Shown: positions 1 to 5,905, counted from the stretch's first letter. The stretch: DNA of 9,300 nt from Bacillota bacterium (GCA_023428885.1 JAEYWQ010000069.1:1-9300), one strand, 5' to 3'. Notes: a model not told the origin generated them from the letters alone. Program-made: numbers and translations.

Positions 1-37
1 CTTGTATTCAAACAAGCTCGCGTGTTTTTTTCAACTC

Positions 38-394
38 TTAATCTTTCATTTTAGGGTTAAATATAAGAGAAGCAATATAACCAAAGATTAAGGCTGCCGA
101 TATTCCTACGGCAGAAGCAGTAAATCCACCTTTAAATAATCCGATAAATCCGTCTTTATCTACAGCTTTCTTCACTCCTTCAAAGAGTACATTTCCAAAG
201 CCAATCAAAGGCACTGTGGCTCCTGCTCCTGCCCACTCAGAAAATGGTTTATATAAGCCAAACGCTCCTAGCACTGCACCAAGGCATACCAAGATAACCA
301 TAATTCTCCCTGGCATTAATTTTGTATTATCCATTAATATTTGAACCAGTGCACAAATAAGTCCTCCAATCAAAAAAGCCTTAACAAAATCCAT
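38..394 (-). CDS. spoVAE: Stage V sporulation protein SpoVAE (SpoVAEb type)
   Basis: Small integral membrane subunit of the SpoVA complex of the spore inner membrane, which carries dipicolinic acid (Ca-DPA) into the forespore and out at germination. The 118 residues are mostly hydrophobic, with membrane stretches near residues 4-21, 31-47 and 90-112. The family motif AGAGATVPLIGFGN (residues 55-68) is followed by a charged KKAVDKDG turn. The same AGAG-x-VP-x-x-GF motif occurs in SpoVAC of this operon, so the two are paralogues, as is known for this family. The start has a GTGAGGT Shine-Dalgarno and lies 17 bp after the spoVAD stop. The length fits SpoVAE/SpoVAEb. The gene is complete; 37 bp remain to the window edge, so further spoVA genes may follow outside. 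Confidence 0.93.
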   Translation of the reverse strand: MDFVKAFLIGGLICALVQILMDNTKLMPGRIMVILVCLGAVLGAFGLYKPFSEWAGAGATVPLIGFGNVLFEGVKKAVDKDGFIGLFKGGFTASAVGISAALIFGYIASLIFNPKMKD

Positions 395-411
395 AAGCTG
401 ACCTCACATTC

Positions 412-1470
412 TTAATTTGTTTCCAGAATCACTGCATGGGCAATTCCTGGTACACTTTGTCCCTCATTATAGCTAACGGTAGATAGTAACGCTCCTGTTG
501 GTACAAAAAGTACACGTTTCCACTCTCTTTTTCTCATCTTAGGAATAATATAACCAGTTAAGGTTATAGCACTGCAACCACAACCACTTCCACCAGAGTG
601 CGTCTCTTGAACATCTGGATCATACACTTCAATCCCACAATCCATATGATTGGAGCTGATATCATAACCTTCCTCTTTTAGCATATCGATTAGAATATCA
701 CGGCCTACTCTTCCTAGATCTCCTGTAATAATACGATCATAATAATCTGGAGTGCGATTAAAATCGTTTAAGTTTTGTAAAATAGTCGCGCATGCTGCAG
801 GTGCCATACATGCACCCATATTCAAGGAATCCTTAATACCATAATCTACAATCTTTCCTATTGTAGCACCAACTACTCTAACATCAACACCCTGATACTC
901 TTTTGCATATGAACTGTCTCGCTTTACATCATTACCAATAATGACAGCACCACTTCCTGTTACCGTCCAAGTGGAAGCTAGTGGCAACTGGTTCCCATAA
1001 GCTAGTGGAAAACGAAACTGTTTTTCAGCTCCACCGAAATGACTGGAGGTAATTGCAAGGGTATAATCTGCAAACCCTCCTTCAATTAACATCGATGCAA
1101 TAATCATGGATTCACCCATGGTAGAGCAAGCACCATACACCCCCAAGAGTGGAATCTCAAAATTCTCTATACCAAAACTTGTTGCAATTAATTGACCTAA
1201 TAAGTCTCCACCAATTAGGTATCGAATTTGATTTTTTTGTAACTTCGATTTTTGAATCACTGTATCAACTGCCATTCCAAGCATCTTACTTTCTGCTTCT
1301 TCCCATGTATTTTGTCCAAACATCGGATCAGTTTCTACTACATCAAAATAAGCACCTAGCGGGCCTTCCCCTTCCTTCTTCCCAGCAATTGAAGCAGCTG
1401 ACAGAATCAACGGAGGATAAGTATAACATATACTTTGTTTGCCTCGTAATTTATTCACATTTTCACTCAT
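412..1470 (-). CDS. spoVAD: Stage V sporulation protein SpoVAD, DPA-binding subunit
   Basis: Peripheral subunit of the SpoVA channel. In Bacillus it binds dipicolinic acid directly and is needed for DPA uptake; its fold is that of thiolases and FabH-like ketosynthases. The 352 residues match the family length (about 338 in B. subtilis). Visible features are the ketosynthase-like elbow GACST with Cys115 (residues 113-117), a TGSGAVIIGN stretch (171-180), a Gly/Cys-rich HSGGSGCGCSA segment (291-301), and the C-terminal PTGALLS...GQSVPGIAHA region that usually forms the second half of a thiolase core. There is no membrane segment, in line with a peripheral role. The start has a GGAGG Shine-Dalgarno and follows spoVAC by 21 bp; spoVAE follows by 17 bp, so this is one transcript. 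Cys115 suggests an ancestral acyl enzyme, but catalysis is not known for SpoVAD. Confidence 0.95.
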   Translation of the reverse strand: MSENVNKLRGKQSICYTYPPLILSAASIAGKKEGEGPLGAYFDVVETDPMFGQNTWEEAESKMLGMAVDTVIQKSKLQKNQIRYLIGGDLLGQLIATSFGIENFEIPLLGVYGACSTMGESMIIASMLIEGGFADYTLAITSSHFGGAEKQFRFPLAYGNQLPLASTWTVTGSGAVIIGNDVKRDSSYAKEYQGVDVRVVGATIGKIVDYGIKDSLNMGACMAPAACATILQNLNDFNRTPDYYDRIITGDLGRVGRDILIDMLKEEGYDISSNHMDCGIEVYDPDVQETHSGGSGCGCSAITLTGYIIPKMRKREWKRVLFVPTGALLSTVSYNEGQSVPGIAHAVILETN

Positions 1471-1491
1471 AGAGACCTCCTTTACTCACTA

Positions 1492-2004
1492 TTATCCTAC
1501 AATATTCAGTAGTTTAAGGCACCAGTAGACAAACCCAAGAACCCATGAGCTAAAGATACCATATAGGATGACAGGACCAGCAATGGTGAATATCTTACAC
1601 CCAATACCAAATACCTGACCTTCTTTCTTGAATTCGATCGCTGGTGAAGCAACTGAGTTTGCAAAACCAGTAATCGGTACCACACTTCCGGCACCTGCAA
1701 TTTTTGCAAATTTTTGATACCAGTTAAGTCCAGTAAATAGCACTGCTAAAAACACTAAAGTGATAGTAGTAAAGGCTGCTGCTGTCTCTTTATCCATTTC
1801 ACATGTTTCTTTATATAGATTTAAAAATCCTTGCCCTACAACGCAAATAAGGCCTCCTGATATAAATGCCCTGAAAAAGTTAGCGACTGGGTTATTCTTT
1901 GGTGTAATTTGCTTTACATATTCATTATATAGCTTGTCTCTTTGCTGCTGGTTCTTTTCCTTTTGAACCGCCGATACAGAAACCTTCTCTTTTTTCTGTG
2001 CCAT
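1492..2004 (-). CDS. spoVAC: Stage V sporulation protein SpoVAC, channel subunit
   Basis: Membrane subunit of the spore SpoVA complex. In B. subtilis SpoVAC behaves as a mechanosensitive channel for DPA release. Of 170 residues, the first ~38 are hydrophilic and Lys/Gln/Glu-rich, with no signal peptide. Membrane segments follow near residues 43-63, 76-95, 107-120 and 138-163. The diagnostic motif AGAGSVVPITGFANS is at 103-117, and GGLICVVGQG at 50-59 parallels GGLICALVQI in SpoVAE. The protein is about 20 residues longer than the B. subtilis version, all at the N terminus. The start is supported by an AGGTGG Shine-Dalgarno about 8 nt upstream. It lies 28 bp after the small membrane peptide gene and 21 bp before spoVAD. 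Confidence 0.94.
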   Translation of the reverse strand: MAQKKEKVSVSAVQKEKNQQQRDKLYNEYVKQITPKNNPVANFFRAFISGGLICVVGQGFLNLYKETCEMDKETAAAFTTITLVFLAVLFTGLNWYQKFAKIAGAGSVVPITGFANSVASPAIEFKKEGQVFGIGCKIFTIAGPVILYGIFSSWVLGFVYWCLKLLNIVG

Positions 2005-2032
2005 ATCTCATTCCACCTTTCTAACTTACTGT

Positions 2033-2152
2033 TTAAATAAAGGTTCCCTCAAAAGCCTCTTTTGTATCCATAGAAAAGTAACAAATTAATACTACTGCAA
2101 TCGCTACAACAAGTAGAAGCATCGAAGCGATGCATATTTTTTTAAGTCTCAT
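2033..2152 (-). CDS. Small single-pass membrane peptide, 39 aa, first gene of the spoVA operon
   Basis: I do not recognise a family. The frame encodes 39 residues: a short basic start (MRLKK), a strongly hydrophobic stretch at about residues 6-26 with two Cys, and a short acidic tail (DTKEAFEGTF). This suggests one membrane helix with Lys/Arg inside and the tail outside. Support for translation: a GGAGG Shine-Dalgarno at 2162-2166, 9 nt before the ATG, and a stop 28 bp before spoVAC, with no terminator between. A second ATG 4 nt upstream opens only a 4-codon frame (ATG TAT GAG ACT stop) that overlaps this start. In B. subtilis this place, between sigF and spoVAC, holds spoVAA and spoVAB. The peptide could be an accessory SpoVA subunit, a remnant of such a gene, or unrelated. 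The coding call is likely; the function is unknown. Confidence 0.65.
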   Translation of the reverse strand: MRLKKICIASMLLLVVAIAVVLICYFSMDTKEAFEGTFI

Positions 2153-2195
2153 ACATAATAGCCTCCATGTAAATTAATCCTTTTAGTCCAGTGCA

Positions 2196-2222
2196 TATAG
2201 GAAGTTCAAAATATTTCCTATA
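2196..2222. promoter_or_regulatory. 8-bp inverted repeat upstream of the spoVA operon (possible operator)
   Basis: TATAGGAA at 2196-2203 and its exact complement TTCCTATA at 2215-2222 are separated by 11 bp. They lie between the sigF terminator and the first Shine-Dalgarno of the spoVA transcript, where the promoter must be. The half-site centres are 19 bp apart, roughly two helical turns, which suits a dimeric regulator. I could not place a clean sigma-G promoter (GnATR, then CAnnnTA) in this 60-bp gap. The operator reading is inference. Confidence 0.3.
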
Positions 2223-2224
2223 AT

Positions 2225-2263
2225 AAAAAAAGCTGTTGCAATTACATGCAACAGCTTTTTTTA
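2225..2263 (-). terminator. Rho-independent terminator of the spoIIA operon
   Basis: A perfect 10-bp stem, AGCTGTTGCA (2231-2240) with TGCAACAGCT (2247-2256), has a 6-nt loop. It is flanked by A-rich sequence on one side and TTTTTTT on the other, so it can act in both directions. Read on the minus strand, the U-tract follows the stem at 2230-2225. It lies about 90 bp after the sigF stop and separates spoIIA from spoVA, consistent with separate forespore timing for spoVA. Confidence 0.9.
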
Positions 2264-2310
2264 TCCAAATGTTAGCTATCATTATTATTACTTATATTTA
2301 TAGGAATATA

Positions 2311-2340
2311 CTGGTATTATCTGGTATTATCTGGCATCAT
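2311..2340. repeat. Three tandem 10-bp repeats behind sigF
   Basis: CTGGTATTAT occurs twice in exact tandem (2311-2320, 2321-2330), followed by a third, diverged unit CTGGCATCAT (2331-2340). The array starts 8 bp beyond the sigF stop and lies in its 3' untranslated region, upstream of the terminator. Ten bases is close to one helical turn. It may be simple slippage; no function can be assigned. Confidence 0.75.
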
Positions 2341-2347
2341 GGAGCCA

Positions 2348-3082
2348 TCATCCAAGCATTCGTTCTCTCATTGTCTTAAGGATTTTTCGCTCTAATCTTG
2401 AAACTTGAACCTGTGAAATGCCAAGCTGTTGAGCGATCTCAGTCTGTGTCTTTTCTTTAAAATACCGCAAGGTTATGATATTTTTCTCTTTATCGTCCAA
2501 AGAGTCCATTACCTCTTTTAATGCCATGTGATTAATCATATCATTACTTTCATCTTCTGATTGTTCAATCTTATCAATTAAAAAGATTGCATTTCCATCA
2601 CCTTGATAAATTGTCTTATATAGAGATTCCACTTCAGCACCCGATTCAAGTGCTAATACCACTTCTTCTTTATCTAAATCCAGAGCTACACTAATCTCTT
2701 CTATGGTCGGTTCCCTACCGTGTTTTGCTTCTAGCTCTTCTCTTACCATTCGTATCTTGCCAGCTGTCTCTTTCAACGAACGACTAACCTTTATCATTCC
2801 ATCATCTCTTAGGAATCGTTTTATCTCACCTGTAATCATTGGAACAGCATAGGTTGAGAATCTCACATCATAGCCTAAGTCGAATTTATCAATTGCTTTC
2901 ATGAGGCCAATAGTTCCAATCTGAAATAAATCCTCCGCTTCGTGCCCTCTTCCTAGAAATCTTCGAACAATGCTCCAAACAAGACCAACATTGTCTGTTA
3001 CCACACGATTTCTAGCTTCTTTATCTCCCTGTTTTGATAATCGAATGAGATCTAAAGTATCCACACCATACCTCGCTTCCAT
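2348..3082 (-). CDS. sigF: RNA polymerase sporulation sigma factor SigF
   Basis: First forespore-specific sigma factor; it directs RNA polymerase to early forespore genes and is held inactive by SpoIIAB. The 244 residues are close to B. subtilis SigF (255). Sigma-70 region 2 is seen at about residues 28-95 (DLFQIGTIGLMKAIDKF, then RFSTYAVPMITGEIKRFLRD, the core-binding and -10 recognition part). Region 3 covers about 96-160 (MIKVSRSLKETAGKI onward). Region 4, with the helix-turn-helix TQTEIAQQLGISQVQVSRLE that reads the -35, is near residues 213-232. The ATG is 1 nt past the spoIIAB stop and has no good Shine-Dalgarno, so translation is probably coupled to spoIIAB. That would keep the sigma factor in step with its anti-sigma factor. 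SigG is the closest alternative, but the position directly behind spoIIAA-spoIIAB settles it. Confidence 0.97.
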   Translation of the reverse strand: MEARYGVDTLDLIRLSKQGDKEARNRVVTDNVGLVWSIVRRFLGRGHEAEDLFQIGTIGLMKAIDKFDLGYDVRFSTYAVPMITGEIKRFLRDDGMIKVSRSLKETAGKIRMVREELEAKHGREPTIEEISVALDLDKEEVVLALESGAEVESLYKTIYQGDGNAIFLIDKIEQSEDESNDMINHMALKEVMDSLDDKEKNIITLRYFKEKTQTEIAQQLGISQVQVSRLERKILKTMRERMLG

Positions 3083-3083
3083 G

Positions 3084-3557
3084 TTATGTAGTCCCGATGC
3101 GTTTCCTCATCTTGATTATAGTGCCTACATTTATCTTGGAAGTGACCTTCAATTCATCCATGAATGCACTCATAAACGCAAAACCCATCCCTGATCGTTC
3201 TAACTCAGGACATGAGGTATATAGAGGCTCCATCGCACGTTCCACATCATCAATTCCAACCCCTTGATCGATGATCTCTATATCCACCCAAGCATCTTTG
3301 ATCCCACAGCGAAGTTCAATCTTACCTATAGTATTGCGATATCCATGAATGATTGAGTTTGTAACTGCCTCGGATACCGCAGTCTTGATATCTGCCAGTT
3401 CTTCTAAGGTAGGATTTAACTGAGAAACAAAGGCTGCTACAACAGTTCTAGCAAAACTCTCATTCTTCGATAAGGAGTCAAATTCGATATTCATTTCATT
3501 ATCATATAATTTGGCCTCTGATTCCAAATTATCCTCCTGAAACACTTCTTGATTCAT
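3084..3557 (-). CDS. spoIIAB: Anti-sigma F factor and serine kinase SpoIIAB
   Basis: Binds and inhibits SigF, and phosphorylates SpoIIAA with ATP. It is a GHKL (Bergerat-fold) ATPase. The N box is EAVTN (Glu63-Asn67), followed by IIHGY. The G1 box is DQGVGI with Asp97, and the G2/ATP-lid motif is ERSGMGF (120-126). The 157 residues exceed the 146 of B. subtilis because of an N-terminal acidic extension of about 17 residues before the conserved MNIEFDSLSKNESFAR start. I keep the long form because its ATG has a strong TGGAGGTGG Shine-Dalgarno 4 nt upstream, while the internal Met22 has none. It lies 18 bp after spoIIAA and 1 bp before sigF, the classical operon order. Confidence 0.97.
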   Translation of the reverse strand: MNQEVFQEDNLESEAKLYDNEMNIEFDSLSKNESFARTVVAAFVSQLNPTLEELADIKTAVSEAVTNSIIHGYRNTIGKIELRCGIKDAWVDIEIIDQGVGIDDVERAMEPLYTSCPELERSGMGFAFMSAFMDELKVTSKINVGTIIKMRKRIGTT

Positions 3558-3575
3558 TCTTCCACCTCCATAAAA

Positions 3576-3965
3576 TTATATAATATGTGAAAAAGCTTCC
3601 TTAATATCTTTGCATTTCTCAACGATGCTATAAAGTCCTGATATTGTTAGAATTCGATTCACGCTATCACATACCCCAGTTACGAATATCTTTCCATTCC
3701 CAAGTAATCTCATTTTCTTATACCTTCCTAAGATAACTCCAATTCCGGAACTATCCATAAATGTAACCTGAGAGAAATCAAAAATCACATTCTGTATATT
3801 TTTTGTAACTAAATTCTTATCCGCCTGCTCACGGATATATATCGCATTGTGATGATCCAGATCCTCCTTCATATGAATAATTAAGGTACGGTCACAGATT
3901 TCAAACTCAACACTATCATTGGATTCTTGTCCCACCGCAAATCGCACATTCCCGCGCTTGTCCAT
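3576..3965 (-). CDS. spoIIAA: Anti-anti-sigma F factor SpoIIAA
   Basis: STAS-domain switch protein. When dephosphorylated by the SpoIIE phosphatase it binds SpoIIAB and frees SigF; SpoIIAB phosphorylates it back. The conserved phosphorylation loop FMDSSGIGVILGRYK is at residues 69-83. Ser72 corresponds to the phosphorylated Ser58 of B. subtilis, and Asp71 is present. The DLDHHNA segment (35-41) matches the ELDHHTA strand-helix junction of the family. Its 129 residues include about 13 extra N-terminal residues relative to B. subtilis. The start is chosen for the AGGAAGGA Shine-Dalgarno; GTG codons at residues 7 and 11 lack a usable one. First gene of the operon, 18 bp before spoIIAB. In B. subtilis dacF precedes it; here a TPR protein does. 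Confidence 0.96.
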   Translation of the reverse strand: MDKRGNVRFAVGQESNDSVEFEICDRTLIIHMKEDLDHHNAIYIREQADKNLVTKNIQNVIFDFSQVTFMDSSGIGVILGRYKKMRLLGNGKIFVTGVCDSVNRILTISGLYSIVEKCKDIKEAFSHII

Positions 3966-3980
3966 GATTCATCCTTCCTT

Positions 3981-4010
3981 TCATTCACTGTGTTGTAAAT
4001 ATTTTCCATG
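3981..4010 (-). promoter_or_regulatory. Candidate sigma-H promoter of spoIIAA-spoIIAB-sigF
   Basis: On the minus strand, CATGGAAAA (4010-4002) and AGTGAATGA (3989-3981) are 12 nt apart. They resemble the sigma-H consensus RnAGGAWWW, 11-12 nt, RnnGAATWW, with full GGA and GAAT cores. Known spoIIA operons depend on sigma-H and phosphorylated Spo0A, so the place fits. The oddity is that transcription would start near 3976, inside the spoIIAA Shine-Dalgarno, giving an almost leaderless mRNA. This lowers my confidence. Confidence 0.4.
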
Positions 4011-4027
4011 TATAGACTAAAAAAAAT

Positions 4028-4034
4028 TTCGTCT
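4028..4034 (-). promoter_or_regulatory. Possible 0A box upstream of spoIIAA
   Basis: On the minus strand AGACGAA matches the Spo0A core TGNCGAA at 6 of 7 positions and is followed by a T-run. It sits about 18 bp upstream of the sigma-H-like -35 element, where activating 0A boxes are found in spoIIA promoters. A 6/7 match in AT-rich DNA can arise by chance. Confidence 0.3.
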
Positions 4035-4054
4035 TCTAGCCTTAGAATATAACT

Positions 4055-4087
4055 ACTTCGGCAAGCCTTAATCAATCTTGCCGAAGT
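4055..4087 (-). terminator. Hairpin between the TPR gene and spoIIA (probable weak terminator)
   Basis: A perfect 11-bp stem, ACTTCGGCAAG (4055-4065) with CTTGCCGAAGT (4077-4087), has an 11-nt loop. It lies 44 bp beyond the TPR gene stop on the minus strand. The sequence after the stem (AGTTATATTC) is not a real U-tract, so termination may be partial and some read-through into spoIIA is possible. Confidence 0.6.
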
Positions 4088-4130
4088 TAATGTTATTATT
4101 CCTAATCGTTTCGCTTTTCACTAAACTATT

Positions 4131-5549
4131 CTATAATCCTTCTATCTCATTTAAACGGATATTCGTATATTCCACTAATGAGGAATCTGGGAAGGTGGAT
4201 AATAGTGTATTGTAACATTCTCTCGCTTTCTCATACTGCTCTAATCTTTGATATGCTTTTCCTAAATTGTAAAGCGTAGAATCCTTATTCGGCTCATAGA
4301 TAAATGCATCCGTTAAGTACTTCACACTAGATTCATAATCAGAATCATCAAAGGCTGCTTTTCCTTTGTTATAAGCAATAGTTGCTGCCTGTGGATATAC
4401 CTTAGCCCGAATTAATTCGCATAGCTGATCAGCCTCTGCTAGCTCCATGCGTTCTAGGTCAACTTGAGTTAATAATTTCGCTAGCTCAAGTATCTTATCC
4501 TCATCTGCGCTTTCTATGGATTCCATCTGGCTATATAAATTAGCTGCGGATATTAAACTATTGTACATCTCTTTATCATACTCTGGAATAACAATACCAT
4601 CCAATTCCAACTGCTTTTCTTCTAACTTTTTGGTCAACTTATCCACATCATTCAGAGCCGAAGTCAACTTCGCATTCAGCGAACTAATTTCACTACTATA
4701 GTCTCTTGCAGTCTGATCATACTCCGCCTTTACATTAGAACGAACGGTTGGTACGATTAAAAAGAAAACCACAGCAATTCCAATAATAACACCAAGCACC
4801 AAATTCACAAATAACCAAACATTTGGTTTCTCCTCTTTATAGGATGAGATTGGAGTAATCGCCTTGCCCATACCTTCTTGCTTAACTGTCTCTCCATCAC
4901 TCCAAAAAGGTGCTGCTTCAACAGCTCCACCATGAATCAATTGATTTAGCTCATTCATATAGCGAAGCGTGGTAGTGTTTGTAAAATCTATCTTGCTAGC
5001 ACGAATTAAACAACGTTTCGATCGTTCATATTCGTTATTCTTCATATAAAGTAATGCTAAAAACTGAATCGCACGTATAAAGTGAGGGTTTAAGCTAACA
5101 ACCTTCTTAAGTTGAATGATTGCTAAATCATCACTTCCCTGCTTGGCCAAATCCAAGGCAAGATTATATTTCTTGATTGCTTGATTCATAGCATCTAATT
5201 TCGTAGGATTCTCTGAGATAGCATTCATATAGATATCTGCATCATTATCTTTTGCTTGAAAATGTTTACTAATAACCCATTCGCTAAGTGCCGCTACAGT
5301 TTCACCCATCTCAAATAACACTAAGCCCAACAAGTTTCTTGCATTCGTATGGCGTTTATTCATCTCAAGACTTTTCTTTAACATTAAAATAGCGCCAGTC
5401 AAATCACGAACTTTCGCCTTTTCTAATCCTCGGTTATAATACGTGTTAGAAAGGCGGCTTGTTCTCTTGAATATTGTTAAGTCTTTCCCGCACATCTCAC
5501 ATCGATTTCTTCGATCTGCGACTACATTGCCGCATTTAGGACAATTCAT
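4131..5549 (-). CDS. Zinc-ribbon, membrane-anchored tetratricopeptide repeat protein
   Basis: No named family recognised; function unknown, probably a scaffold. The 472 residues are modular. An N-terminal zinc ribbon has Cys3, Cys6, Cys17 and Cys20 (CPKCG...CEMCG). Cytoplasmic TPR-like helices cover about 36-205. A single membrane helix runs from about 244 to 266 (WLFVNLVLGVIIGIAVVFFL). A Lys/Glu-rich coiled coil follows at about 276-316, then a helical linker. A second TPR block covers about 390-465 (for example AYNKGKAAFDDSDYESSVKY and YNLGKAYQRLEQYEKARECY). The zinc ribbon and lack of a signal peptide imply the N-terminal half is in the cytoplasm and the coiled coil plus second TPR block outside. 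The start has a GGGGGGAAG Shine-Dalgarno. It lies 60 bp after the 46-residue gene, probably in one transcript, and upstream of spoIIAA where Bacillus has dacF. Confidence 0.9.
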   Translation of the reverse strand: MNCPKCGNVVADRRNRCEMCGKDLTIFKRTSRLSNTYYNRGLEKAKVRDLTGAILMLKKSLEMNKRHTNARNLLGLVLFEMGETVAALSEWVISKHFQAKDNDADIYMNAISENPTKLDAMNQAIKKYNLALDLAKQGSDDLAIIQLKKVVSLNPHFIRAIQFLALLYMKNNEYERSKRCLIRASKIDFTNTTTLRYMNELNQLIHGGAVEAAPFWSDGETVKQEGMGKAITPISSYKEEKPNVWLFVNLVLGVIIGIAVVFFLIVPTVRSNVKAEYDQTARDYSSEISSLNAKLTSALNDVDKLTKKLEEKQLELDGIVIPEYDKEMYNSLISAANLYSQMESIESADEDKILELAKLLTQVDLERMELAEADQLCELIRAKVYPQAATIAYNKGKAAFDDSDYESSVKYLTDAFIYEPNKDSTLYNLGKAYQRLEQYEKARECYNTLLSTFPDSSLVEYTNIRLNEIEGL

Positions 5550-5581
5550 CGTCTTCCCCCCATAGTTCCTAAACTCTATTT

Positions 5582-5604
5582 AACTGTCCAGTACCCTCAC
5601 AGTT
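5582..5604. repeat. Short inverted repeat between the 46-aa gene and the TPR gene
   Basis: AACTGT (5582-5587) and ACAGTT (5599-5604) are exact complements with an 11-nt loop. The repeat sits 6 bp after the small gene's stop. No U-tract follows on the minus strand, so it is unlikely to end transcription; it may be a weak mRNA hairpin in the gap or chance. Confidence 0.3.
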
Positions 5605-5609
5605 TTAAT

Positions 5610-5750
5610 CTATTTATCTTTCTTTTCCTTTAAGATTGACTCAATCATATCAGAGATATCTGTTAAATCATTGTTGAAAATAGCCTCTTCTGCCTGATCT
5701 ACCTCAAGGCTTGGTTGAAACTTAGCAACTTCTTCATCAAAATTAATCAT
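5610..5750 (-). CDS. Small acidic protein of unknown function, 46 aa
   Basis: A 46-residue frame too short for usual gene-finding cut-offs. It begins MINFDEEVAKFQPSLEVDQ and ends in a Lys-rich tail (ILKEKKDK). Ten or more Asp/Glu make it acidic in the middle, there is no hydrophobic segment, and the second half (LTDISDMIESILKE) looks like an amphipathic helix, so a small soluble, partner-binding protein is plausible. Evidence for translation: an AGAGGT Shine-Dalgarno 5 nt before the ATG, a good sigma-A promoter about 125 bp upstream, and co-direction with the TPR gene 60 bp downstream. I have a vague sense that similar small proteins occur in Lachnospiraceae but cannot confirm it. Function unknown. 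Confidence 0.7.
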   Translation of the reverse strand: MINFDEEVAKFQPSLEVDQAEEAIFNNDLTDISDMIESILKEKKDK

Positions 5751-5876
5751 ATTGTACCTCTTTTCTATTAATAATATATAGCACATAATAAGGAGAATAA
5801 CGTCTTTTCTGCTTAGTTAACCTTATCTCATAAACGTCCTTCTTCTAAAGTGTACAATTATTGCATTCTAGGTACT

Positions 5877-5905
5877 ATCATACCGATAAAGTCAAGAAAA
5901 ATCAA
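5877..5905 (-). promoter_or_regulatory. Sigma-A promoter for the 46-aa gene and TPR gene
   Basis: On the minus strand TTGATT (5905-5900) is followed after exactly 17 nt by TATGAT (5882-5877): a 4/6 -35 and 5/6 -10 at optimal spacing. Transcription would start near 5870 and give a 5' leader of about 120 nt. A nearby TTGACT (5896-5891) is a closer -35 but has no -10 at 16-18 nt. The promoter makes this pair independent of valS. Confidence 0.65.

Noticed and set aside
1..16. CTTGT/ACAAG hairpin at the window edge
   Set aside because: A 5-bp stem with no U-tract on the minus strand and cut by the window end; not enough for a spoVA terminator.
1506..1709. 67-residue minus-strand frame inside spoVAC
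   Set aside because: It overlaps spoVAC in another frame and reads as a shifted copy of it, with no start signal.
1149..1966. Plus-strand reading frames at 1149-1472 and 1760-1966
   Set aside because: They lie antisense within spoVAD and spoVAC, have no recognisable domain, and no credible ribosome binding site or promoter.
2167..2225. A sigma-G promoter for spoVA, such as TGAAC with GGACTA
   Set aside because: The spacing (about 13 nt) is too short and the -10 lacks the CA of CAnnnTA, so I do not call it although sigma-G control is expected from known systems.
3881..4075. 64-residue minus-strand frame across the spoIIAA start
   Set aside because: It overlaps the SpoIIAA N terminus and its promoter region in a different frame, and shows no domain.
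5891..5896. TTGACT as the -35 of the small-protein promoter
   Set aside because: No -10 lies at 16-18 nt; TAGAAT is at 19 nt. The overlapping TTGATT-17-TATGAT pair is better.
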